The position numbers and the translations under genes are program-made. Under the pieces are notes generated by a model. That model saw only the letters and a program-made list of their open reading frames with translations. It was not told the DNA's origin and did not search any database. DNA of 64,000 nucleotides, taken from the NCBI RefSeq assembly GCF_900241005.1, contig NZ_OEST01000007.1:1-64000 (forward strand), read 5' to 3'. Below, one piece after another: positions 1 to 7,825 of this stretch; the stretch's first letter is position 1; each line of letters begins with the position of its first letter. The stretch is from Bacteroides cutis (lineage in GTDB: Bacteria; Bacteroidota; Bacteroidia; Bacteroidales; Bacteroidaceae).

Positions 1-26
1 GATTTCTATCTCTTGCAATACTATTT

Positions 27-35
27 GCAAAAGTA
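27..35 (-). promoter_or_regulatory. Bacteroides-type -7 box reading out of the left edge
   Basis: On the minus strand the sequence reads TACTTTTGC, a match to the Bacteroidota -7 consensus TAnnTTTG(C). It lies just beyond the broken susC and points out of the window, so it probably serves a gene further left. The -33 element is weak, only a T-run at about the right spacing. Confidence 0.4.
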
Positions 36-84
36 TAAAATCAAATCCCGGAAAAATTTTATTCGCGTAATGCATTAATATAAA

Positions 85-1215
85 CTAATTTAAATCATGT
101 CTGAGAAAATTTCTTTGGACAGTAGTGTTTGAATATTTCAAATTATCAAAGGACCCTACATTGTAATAATAAGATCCTCCTATAAAATAGCGGACTTTTT
201 CCGTACCACCTGTGATATTCAACGCGTGGCGAGTTGCCCATGGAGTTTTCCATGCATCATCCAAGAAACTATAATCTGTAGATGCAAAATGTGCTAATTC
301 ATCATCTGTATACCAGGAAGATTTTGTTGTGGGATCTTGTTGTTCCACATTCGGATTCCAAATCTTATTGTTAATATAACCTTGAATAGCCCTATCATTT
401 AGATAAGTAGCGTGTTCATAAGCAGTCAAAGTTTCTGGGATCATGGCCGCAACATCAATACCTACCGTACCTGTATAATTGATAGTTGGTTTTACATTAC
501 CTCCTTTTTTAGTAGTGACTAATACAACACCATTTGCAGCGCGAGAACCATATACAGCGGCAGATGCACCATCTTTCAATACTGAAATATTAGCAACTTC
601 ACTGGCATCAAGTGCATCAAAAGCCATTTTATCTCTTACGACTCCATCTATAACGTAAAGTGGATCCGAGTTATTGGGAGTTCCTTTTGCACGTACACTG
701 AAGGATGCAGATGTTCCAGGTTTACCGGTACCTTGACTAATATAAACACCTGAAAGACGCCCGGCAAGAGCAGAAGATAAGTTTGCGGAAGGAAATTCTT
801 CAATAGCTTTTGCATCAACGCTTGTTACACTACCTGTAACGCTTCCTTTTTTTTGAGTACCATAGCCCACAACTACCACTTCATCTAATGCCTGTGAATC
901 TTCTGTTAATACAATTTTTAATTTAGTACCTGTTGCTGTTTCTGTAACGTCTTTGTATCCAATGTAACTAAATTTAAGAGTAGCTCCTTTAGTACATTTA
1001 ATTGAAAAATTACCCTCTACATCTGTAATAGCTCCATTAGTAGAGTTCTCTTCCGTGATTGTTACTCCAATCAGTGGATCACCATTAGAATCTACTACTG
1101 TTCCCATAACTGTTATACTTTGAGCTTGCGCCATTATACTCAAAGAAAAACCTAACAGTACCAATAAAATACGCCATGTTAGCGATTTTGATTCGTGTTC
1201 TTTCTGTTTCATCAA
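85..1215 (-). pseudogene. Truncated SusC/RagA-like TonB-dependent receptor (5' part only)
   Basis: This is the N-terminal third of a SusC-family outer-membrane receptor. Visible parts are a signal peptide (about residues 1-32), a carboxypeptidase-regulatory-like domain (about 34-110), the TonB-box region EVVVVGYGTQKK (about 112-125), and the plug with YVIDGVVRD and AAVYGSRAANGVVLVTTKKGG. The frame then closes at residue 376 after the first barrel strands, whereas full-length relatives, including the complete susC in this window, are about 1000 residues. The last residues (LRHDLN) do not look like barrel sequence, and no receptor sequence resumes in the remaining 84 bases. The N-terminus is roughly three-quarters identical to the neighbouring full-length SusC. 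It is either a decayed copy or one half of a recombining receptor locus whose other half lies left of the window. A functional receptor cannot be made from it as it stands. Confidence 0.85.
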
Positions 1216-1285
1216 TTTTACATTTTAAAATTAGACTTGGTTTAACAAATTTTCTCATTCTTTTTCTGATGTATCATCTTCTGTA

Positions 1286-1306
1286 TTTTCGCATAATATC
1301 AATACG
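1286..1306 (-). repeat. 21-bp element before the truncated susC (copy 1)
   Basis: On the minus strand this begins CGTATTGATATTATGCGA and ends AAA. The same 21 bases occur once more, before the complete susC, at a similar distance (about 70-85 bp) from the start codon. The flanking leader has diverged apart from a short AAGTCTAATTTT block. It could be a promoter or regulator site common to both receptors, or a recombination core. Confidence 0.6.
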
Positions 1307-1476
1307 GAATTGAAACAGTAAAATTTGTTGCGGTAAAATATTATTATTTATAAGCGTTTGTTTCGTCTTGAAATATTTATTATAGAGAAATGGTATTAAC
1401 GGATCTCCTTTATATGATTGAAGGTACTATTACTAAAAAATGACAAACTTTAGTTATAAAAATAGTCAATAAAAGA

Positions 1477-1514
1477 ATAAGGTGATGTATCCCTCTGCGG
1501 ATACATCACCTTAT
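1477..1514 (-). terminator. Terminator after the susCD pair
   Basis: A perfect 16-bp stem (ATAAGGTGATGTATCC and its complement) with a 6-base loop sits about 30 bases after the susD stop. On the minus strand it is followed by TTCTTTTATT. It separates the susCD transcript from the truncated susC, whose leader occupies most of the remaining roughly 330-bp gap and which would need its own promoter. Confidence 0.75.
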
Positions 1515-1543
1515 ATAAATTCATGGAATATTAGATATAAATA

Positions 1544-3022
1544 TTAGTAATTAGGATTTTGTACTAATATACCATTTGAAAAATCAATTTGTCCTTGTGG
1601 TAATGGAAGGTATTCGTGTTTTTTAGACCATGCAGGAATGATATTTGTATAGAGGGGATCTAATACAAGACCATTTAGTTTATCCATGATTTTCCATCGT
1701 CTCATATCATAATATCTAATTAACTCAAATGGAGTTTCAACCCGACGTTCATGACGAATAGCTTCACGCATTTGTTCTTGACTTAAGCCTTCGGGAAGGG
1801 CTTCCAGACCTGCACGTTTTCTTACAAGTTTTACCATATCTGCTGCTCCAGGTTTGCCCAATTCATTTGCTGCTTCAGCTCTTAGTAAAAGAAGTTCACC
1901 CCAACGTAAAATTACAATGTCTTGCTCGCTACGTTCTGTTTGGTTCCAAAAATCACTTTGTTTTAATACTGGACGTAGCCATTTGATCATACGTTTACCA
2001 TTACTAGATTTAGTCAGATTAATCATATCACCACCTTCCCATTGATATACATCATTAAATGCAATAATCTGATTTAATCGATTATCTCCTTCTTCATATT
2101 CTTTAGTCAGATCTTCTACAGGATTTAGCATACCATAATTACCATATGAATTGTCAAAGATATGATAACTATTCGGAGCTAAATATTTAATGGAGAAAAT
2201 AATCTCATTACTATTTTCCTGATTGGCCGGACGGAAAATATCTGCATAATTATCATCTAAAGAGTATCCCGTTATTGTTCCAAGTAATGTATAAGCTTCT
2301 TCCAAATCATCCATATGAGCTACTGTGCCATCGTCGCCATATGCATGAAACATTAAAACACGAGCCTTCAATGCTTTAGCAGCCCCCTTAGTTGCATGTC
2401 CCCCTGCTTCTTTATAAGTTTTATCATCCATTTTATTAATAGCGGATTGCAGGTCCGTTGTCAATTTTGTATAAACCTCCTCCAATGTGTTTTTGGGCAT
2501 ATTTTGTGTTTCCAGGGTCAAAGGTTTATCTATATATGGAACTTCTCCATAAAACATATACAATAAATAGTAACAATAAGAACGTAGAAACAGAGCCTCA
2601 CCTTCCATCTGATTACGTACAGACGCAATGTCTGTACCTTGATATTTATTCAGTTGATCTATGAATATATTTATACGAGCAATAGCTCTATAGGCTTCCT
2701 TATAAATATTTTCGATCAAACCAGTGGTAGAAGGGTCTATGTTATCTGCTTGGATCATATCTGCATTGTATATTTTACTGGATCCCTGATTACCGTATGC
2801 ATTATCTGTCAAACAGTCAAAAGTAGGAATGATCCATGATAAAGTTTCTTCTTGCATACCTTGATAACAAGCTGTTAAAGCTGATTCAAAATCCGCTTTT
2901 GATTGCCAATACACACTTTCGGAAGGTGTTGAGGTTGGAGGAGTATCTAGAATACTTGAACAGGAATTTAATCCCAATGCTCCAACGAAAAATGATATAT
3001 ATACTATTTTTTTCATTTTCAT
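1544..3022 (-). CDS. SusD/RagB-like surface glycan-binding lipoprotein
   Basis: SusD-family proteins sit as a lid on the partner SusC barrel and capture glycan at the cell surface. The protein starts with a lipoprotein signal whose acceptor is Cys21 (lipobox GLNSC), followed by TPPTSTPSESVYW, the typical SusD opening. The helical TPR-like core includes AEALFLRSY-type sequence (EGEALFLRSYCYYLLYMFYGE) and a C-terminal RWGELLLLRAEAANELG segment. At 492 residues it has the usual size. It begins 12 bases after the stop of the complete susC, so the two are certainly co-transcribed. A second ATG two codons in gives an equally good signal peptide. The ligand cannot be read from the sequence. Confidence 0.93.
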   Translation of the reverse strand: MKMKKIVYISFFVGALGLNSCSSILDTPPTSTPSESVYWQSKADFESALTACYQGMQEETLSWIIPTFDCLTDNAYGNQGSSKIYNADMIQADNIDPSTTGLIENIYKEAYRAIARINIFIDQLNKYQGTDIASVRNQMEGEALFLRSYCYYLLYMFYGEVPYIDKPLTLETQNMPKNTLEEVYTKLTTDLQSAINKMDDKTYKEAGGHATKGAAKALKARVLMFHAYGDDGTVAHMDDLEEAYTLLGTITGYSLDDNYADIFRPANQENSNEIIFSIKYLAPNSYHIFDNSYGNYGMLNPVEDLTKEYEEGDNRLNQIIAFNDVYQWEGGDMINLTKSSNGKRMIKWLRPVLKQSDFWNQTERSEQDIVILRWGELLLLRAEAANELGKPGAADMVKLVRKRAGLEALPEGLSQEQMREAIRHERRVETPFELIRYYDMRRWKIMDKLNGLVLDPLYTNIIPAWSKKHEYLPLPQGQIDFSNGILVQNPNY

Positions 3023-3034
3023 GTTTTTTGTATA

Positions 3035-6000
3035 TTAGAACTGAAGATTTACACCAAATGATACAATTCGATTTTGTGGATAATAAACAAGACGGGTGTT
3101 AGCTTTGGAAGTGTAGTTACGTTCCGGGTCTCCTCCCTGAGGAAACTTAGTTATCGTCAACAAATTATCACCAGAGAAATAGACACGTAACTTTTCAATT
3201 TTAATTTTACGTGTTAATTCTTGAGGAATAGTATAACCAAATGTCAAATTCTTTAGACGGAAATACGACCCATTATACAAGAAAAAAGAATTAGCGCGAG
3301 TATTTTTGGTTCCGCCCATATTATCATAATACAAACGCGGATATTTTCCATTTGGATTTTCTTCAGTCCACATATTTTCAATGTAGTCCCAAGAAATCGG
3401 GGAACCTTGTCTAAATGGTTGAATACCCCAATCTTTAGCATAGTGTTTTACTCCCTGCACACCTTGTCCCATTATTGAAAGGTCAAATCCTTTCCATGTA
3501 GCACCAAGGTTGATCGTATATTCAAAATCGGGGAAACGTCCATCTATTACGGTACGATCGTAGTCATCAATAACACCATCCGGTTTTCCATCTTTACCAC
3601 TAATATCTTTGAATTTAATATCACCAGGCTGAGTATTGTCGTTATATTGTTTAGGGGAATTTGCCACATCCTCCTCATCTTTAAAAATTCCAATGGCTTC
3701 AAGCATGTAGAATGATTCATAAGGTAAACCTTCACGACAGATTGTTCCGTTATTGATGTAGTCAGCTCCATATTTGGTTAACTCATTACGTGATCGGTCA
3801 AAGAAAACGCCGGCATTATAAGACAATCCCTGCATTTTACCAGAATTAACATAGCCATTATAAGATAAGCCAACTTCTATTCCTTTATTTACTAGTTCTC
3901 CACCATTTATATAAGGTGCATCCAAAGCTAATAAGTTGTTTCCTTGTGCCCTACGGAGAATATCATAAGTTTTTTTCTTATACCAATCAAAAGTAATATT
4001 CAATCCATTAAATAAAGTTGCATCAAAACCGAAATCCCCGATAGCTGTAGTCTCCCATTTCAGATCGACATTACTAAAAGCTGTTTGTGCTACACCTGAA
4101 GTCAATTCTGAATTATCAAAGCTGTAATCTTTACCAGTAGAAAGTACAGCATAATAAGAGTATAGGTCAATATTTTGATTACCCAGTACACCGTATGAAC
4201 CACGAAGTTTCAAGCTATTCAACCAATTCCAATTCAGATTTTTCATCCATTGTTCTTCTGTGACACGCCATCCCAAAGAAAATGAAGGAAATAGACCCCA
4301 ACGAGAGTTTTTGGCAATACGTGAAGTTCCGTCATAGCGAGCGTTAACTTCTAATAAATATCGTTGTTTGAAAGCGTAGTTTGCCCGGAAGAAAGCAGAC
4401 ATCAATCCCCATTCTTCGGATTTTCCTTCATTGGTTTGTACAGCAGCTGTACCGCCATTGATTTCATGTAACGGAAAATCATAGTACTGGCGATAAGCAC
4501 CAACCATATCATATCTATAGGCTTCCAAATTATATCCAGCCATTAATGAAATATCATGGTCATGTTTCTTTGAAGTCCAATCATATTTAAGATATGTATA
4601 AAAGTTGAAGTAGGAACTATAATCCATGTCACTATCCAATCCTGTTCCTCCTGTGTTTAGGTTGTTAGCAGGCTCTCCGGAATGATACCAATATACTGGA
4701 GTAACTTGTGCACGCCAATCTTTGGTATGTGTCTGTTTGTAACGCATAGCTCCTTTGCTATACCAAGATAATCCTTTAGCCAGATTTAATTCAATCCATG
4801 CTTGTGCGTTAATATCAGTATTTACATATTTCTTGAAGTTCTCGGTTTCAATAATACCTACCATGTTTTTATTATTGCCTTCAAATTGATATGCTTTGTA
4901 AGTATATTTACGTATACCTGAACCATCATCCGGTAACCATGGCATATAAGTTGGTGCTTGAGAGATTGTGGACAAGTAGGCATCAGTATCTCCTTGACGG
5001 GTTTGTTGACGATAACTACGGCTTCCTGCAAAATACATACCAAACTTAACCCAACTATTGATTTCAGACTTCAAGTCCAATGCAGCATTATATCGCTCAT
5101 AAGTTTGTCCCTTCATTGTACCAGGTTGTTTTACCATACTGATAGAAGCATTATATGAGGTTTTTCCTACTGTACCGGCTACACTTAAATTATGTTGTTG
5201 AACAAATGCTGGATTAAACATATAATCAATCCAATCAAAACTAGGATATTTTTCTCGATCAGATGGATTAGTATAGGCATCAATCATTTCTTGTGAATAA
5301 CGATCTGTAGCTGGGGCACCAGAATTATCTTTTGCTATATTGAAATATTTCATATAGGTAGGAGAGTCCCATACCAAGTCTAATAAGGTTGTCGGAGTAT
5401 GTATAGCGTAATTACCATTATAAGCAACAGATACTTTATCTTTCACTCCAGCACCGTTTTTAGTTGTAATTAATATAACTCCATTAGCTGCACGGGAACC
5501 ATAAATGGAAGCGGAAGCTGCATCTTTCAATACAGATACAGATTCAATCATATTAGGATCAAGTGTTGCTAAATCACCTTCTACACCGTTTATAAGTATC
5601 AAAGGATTAGAACCCGCAGAAGAATATGTACCTTGACCGCGAACACGGATTTGTACATTTTCATCGCCGGGAATACCACGGTCTGAAGTAACACGAAGAC
5701 CAGGCATTTGTCCTTGTAACATAGTAGAAGTGTTTGCTACAGGTCGTTTAGCAAGTTCTTCTCCTCCGACAGCTGATACTGCTCCCGTTAGGTTTACTTT
5801 CTTTTGAGTTCCGTAACCGACTACCACTACTTCCTCTAAAGATTGTGCGTCTTCAATCAACACAATTTTTAAATTAGTTCTTGTTGCTGTTTCTGTTACG
5901 TCTTTATAACCAATATAGCTGAATTTGAGGATTGCACCTTTGGCACATTGAATAGAAAAGTTTCCGTCTATATCGGTAATCGTTCCGTTAGTAGTATTTT

Positions 6001-6163
6001 GTTCAGCGATAGTAACCCCAATAAGAGGATCATTATTGGCATCCACTACTATACCTTTTACCGTTATGTTTTGAGTTTGTGCCAGCGTACTTAAAGAAAA
6101 ACTTAAAAGTACTAACAAAATACGCCATGATAGCGTTTTTGATCTGCATTCTTTTTTTTCCAT
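3035..6163 (-). CDS. SusC/RagA-like TonB-dependent outer-membrane transporter
   Basis: This is a full-length (1042-residue) nutrient receptor that imports oligosaccharide or another large substrate using TonB energy. In order: signal peptide (about 1-29), carboxypeptidase-regulatory-like domain (about 33-112), TonB-box region EEVVVVGYGTQKK (about 114-127), plug with QIRVRGQGT and SASIYGSRAANGVILITTK, then a long beta-barrel ending in a terminal Phe (VSFGVNLQF), as outer-membrane barrels do. The SusD partner follows directly, and the recombinase gene ends 221 bases upstream. The leader contains copy 2 of the 21-bp element also found before the truncated susC. No sigma/anti-sigma pair or hybrid two-component regulator is adjacent, so regulation is unclear. 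Confidence 0.95.
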   Translation of the reverse strand: MEKKECRSKTLSWRILLVLLSFSLSTLAQTQNITVKGIVVDANNDPLIGVTIAEQNTTNGTITDIDGNFSIQCAKGAILKFSYIGYKDVTETATRTNLKIVLIEDAQSLEEVVVVGYGTQKKVNLTGAVSAVGGEELAKRPVANTSTMLQGQMPGLRVTSDRGIPGDENVQIRVRGQGTYSSAGSNPLILINGVEGDLATLDPNMIESVSVLKDAASASIYGSRAANGVILITTKNGAGVKDKVSVAYNGNYAIHTPTTLLDLVWDSPTYMKYFNIAKDNSGAPATDRYSQEMIDAYTNPSDREKYPSFDWIDYMFNPAFVQQHNLSVAGTVGKTSYNASISMVKQPGTMKGQTYERYNAALDLKSEINSWVKFGMYFAGSRSYRQQTRQGDTDAYLSTISQAPTYMPWLPDDGSGIRKYTYKAYQFEGNNKNMVGIIETENFKKYVNTDINAQAWIELNLAKGLSWYSKGAMRYKQTHTKDWRAQVTPVYWYHSGEPANNLNTGGTGLDSDMDYSSYFNFYTYLKYDWTSKKHDHDISLMAGYNLEAYRYDMVGAYRQYYDFPLHEINGGTAAVQTNEGKSEEWGLMSAFFRANYAFKQRYLLEVNARYDGTSRIAKNSRWGLFPSFSLGWRVTEEQWMKNLNWNWLNSLKLRGSYGVLGNQNIDLYSYYAVLSTGKDYSFDNSELTSGVAQTAFSNVDLKWETTAIGDFGFDATLFNGLNITFDWYKKKTYDILRRAQGNNLLALDAPYINGGELVNKGIEVGLSYNGYVNSGKMQGLSYNAGVFFDRSRNELTKYGADYINNGTICREGLPYESFYMLEAIGIFKDEEDVANSPKQYNDNTQPGDIKFKDISGKDGKPDGVIDDYDRTVIDGRFPDFEYTINLGATWKGFDLSIMGQGVQGVKHYAKDWGIQPFRQGSPISWDYIENMWTEENPNGKYPRLYYDNMGGTKNTRANSFFLYNGSYFRLKNLTFGYTIPQELTRKIKIEKLRVYFSGDNLLTITKFPQGGDPERNYTSKANTRLVYYPQNRIVSFGVNLQF

Positions 6164-6246
6164 TAATAAATTAAATTAAAAAATTAGACTTAAATTAACT
6201 AAGGATTCATACCTAATAATCTTTTTGAGTAAAATCATGTTTTGGG

Positions 6247-6267
6247 TTTTCGCATAATATCAATACG
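6247..6267 (-). repeat. 21-bp element before the complete susC (copy 2)
   Basis: Identical over 21 bases to the element before the truncated susC and in the same orientation (CGTATTGATATTATGCGA plus AAA on the minus strand). The two copies are direct repeats about 5 kb apart, bracketing the complete susC/susD pair. Confidence 0.6.
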
Positions 6268-6359
6268 TTATGTGTTTTGTTAATGATTTTCTACTTTTAG
6301 TTGATTGATTTAATCTATACAAATAATTTGTGTTATGTGTCTATTTTTGAGTTTTGAAC

Positions 6360-6372
6360 ATGCAATTTGCAT
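6360..6372 (+). repeat. Inverted repeat flanking the recombinase, left copy
   Basis: The 13 bases ATGCAATTTGCAT lie 12 bases beyond the recombinase stop. Their inverted copy, with one mismatch, lies about 50 bases before the recombinase start, so the gene is bracketed by short inverted repeats. This is a candidate recombination site; it is also short enough to be chance in AT-rich DNA. Confidence 0.4.
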
Positions 6373-6384
6373 ATACGTTCATTA

Positions 6385-7617
6385 TTATGGATTGAATTTT
6401 GTTAATAGTGCCGAGTTCTTTTTTCTTTCATCAGCTTCAAAACTGGCGAGGTAATTCTCGGTGATGATAAGGTTGGAATGCCCGAGACTTTCGGATATAT
6501 AGGCTATGTTGACTCCACTCCGTTTTAGGACTGTGGCAAATGAGTGGCGGGCAGAATAGGTAGTGATACGGGGAATTCCGATTTCATGAGCTATTTTTTT
6601 GAGAATTTGATTACATTCGGTAACAACTTCTCTTATTAGCTTTACCTTTTCAAAAGGATCTTCTGTTCCCTTGGCAAATGGAAAGATGTATGTTTCCGGA
6701 GATATATTAGGGTTTCCCCATCTGTTGATTATATGTTGCATTTCGGGGGTGATGACAGCATGTATGATTTTACTATGTTTGGTATTTCTGGCTGTTTTAG
6801 CGCGTATAAAACATATTTCCTCATTTATGATGTTGGAATATTGTAAGAAGAGCATATCACGGAAATTAATTCCATTACAGAGATAGGAGAAAAACCATAA
6901 ATCCCTGTATTTTTCGGTTGTTTCTGTACCATCACTATACGTTACTAATTGTTTGATCTGTTCCAGAGTTAGTGCGAGTTTTCGTCCGCTTCCGTTGGGA
7001 ACTTCATATTTCCCTTTTCCAAAAGGATACTGGTTTTCTTTGATAATGCCATCTTTACGAGCCATGTTAATGATACATTTTAGATTTCTGAAATAGAAAC
7101 TCATACTTGAATAACTACTTCCTGTTGAAAGCCAAAAGTGTTCACATCTGTTTAGCCAGTTTATGGTTACATCCTGAAATGAGATTTGTTTTCCTGCAAA
7201 CTGTTCAATTTTATTTAGAGTACCTTTATAGGAGAGGTAAGTATTTGCTTGTCCATTTATTTTTAACTCTTCCATTTTTTTGAGGAAAACAGAATTAACG
7301 GAGATACCGGAATATCTTCCTAAGCGAGCATTCAAGATATCAAAGCTGAACTCTCCTCGGAAGACAAGAGTTTCAACTTGTTGTTTGATAATCGAAAAGC
7401 TATTTTCCAGGTTGGAACGTACCGTTGATAATTTACGAATTTTACTATTGGGAAGTAATTTCCATTCTTCGATGGAAAGTTCTTGTCCTGTTGAGTAATA
7501 CTTTTGTTTACGATTGTAGATGACTTGTACTTTTACGGGATATAATCCGTTTTTTTTTGCTTTTCTTTTGTCTAGTACAGTGAGTACAGAAACACCGTCT
7601 TTTGAGTATTTGTACAT
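6385..7617 (-). CDS. Tyrosine recombinase (Bacteroidota integrase family)
   Basis: A 410-residue site-specific recombinase: N-terminal arm-binding-like domain (about 1-90), SAM-like core-binding domain (about 105-190) and C-terminal catalytic domain (about 215-390). The nucleophile is Tyr389 (ENYLAS); LGHS (His380) and SARHSFAT (Arg357) are intact. The first catalytic Arg position is Asn251 in NGINFRD, and the HxxR His is Tyr354, substitutions I recall as common in this Bacteroidota group. No other phage or conjugative genes and no tRNA lie nearby, so it does not look like part of an integrated element. Its place directly upstream of susC, with a second broken susC beyond, fits the integrases associated with invertible or shuffling susC loci. 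Confidence 0.88.
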   Translation of the reverse strand: MYKYSKDGVSVLTVLDKRKAKKNGLYPVKVQVIYNRKQKYYSTGQELSIEEWKLLPNSKIRKLSTVRSNLENSFSIIKQQVETLVFRGEFSFDILNARLGRYSGISVNSVFLKKMEELKINGQANTYLSYKGTLNKIEQFAGKQISFQDVTINWLNRCEHFWLSTGSSYSSMSFYFRNLKCIINMARKDGIIKENQYPFGKGKYEVPNGSGRKLALTLEQIKQLVTYSDGTETTEKYRDLWFFSYLCNGINFRDMLFLQYSNIINEEICFIRAKTARNTKHSKIIHAVITPEMQHIINRWGNPNISPETYIFPFAKGTEDPFEKVKLIREVVTECNQILKKIAHEIGIPRITTYSARHSFATVLKRSGVNIAYISESLGHSNLIITENYLASFEADERKKNSALLTKFNP

Positions 7618-7667
7618 AATCTAATTAATTAAATTATTAATATGTTTTCTGGATAAATTGCTGTAAC

Positions 7668-7680
7668 ATACAAATTGCAT
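7668..7680 (-). repeat. Inverted repeat flanking the recombinase, right copy
   Basis: Read on the minus strand this is ATGCAATTTGTAT, matching the left copy at 12 of 13 positions in inverted orientation. It lies in the divergent promoter region between the recombinase and the GH2 gene, where DNA inversion would affect expression. Confidence 0.4.
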
Positions 7681-7775
7681 ACAAAGTTGATAAATGTAGA
7701 TAGAATTGGATGTTTTTTGATACGCAATCAATAGTAATTGAAACAAAGTTAATAGTATACGTTATTGTGTTTTTT

Positions 7776-7783
7776 TATTTTTG
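7776..7783 (+). promoter_or_regulatory. -7 box of the GH2 gene
   Basis: TATTTTTG matches TAnnTTTG and lies 42 bases before the chosen ATG. No clear -33 TTTG is visible. Confidence 0.45.
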
Positions 7784-7825
7784 TTAAGAGATAGAAATAT
7801 AATAATTGATAACAATTTTAATGTT

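Noticed and set aside
3253..3771. Short minus-strand frames inside the complete susC
   Set aside because: They are alternative frames of the same strand without starts or domains; susC itself is continuous and full length.
6385..7617. Integrase as the end of a prophage or conjugative element
   Set aside because: No tRNA, attachment repeats, phage or transfer genes lie nearby; the neighbours are susCD and a GH2 gene.
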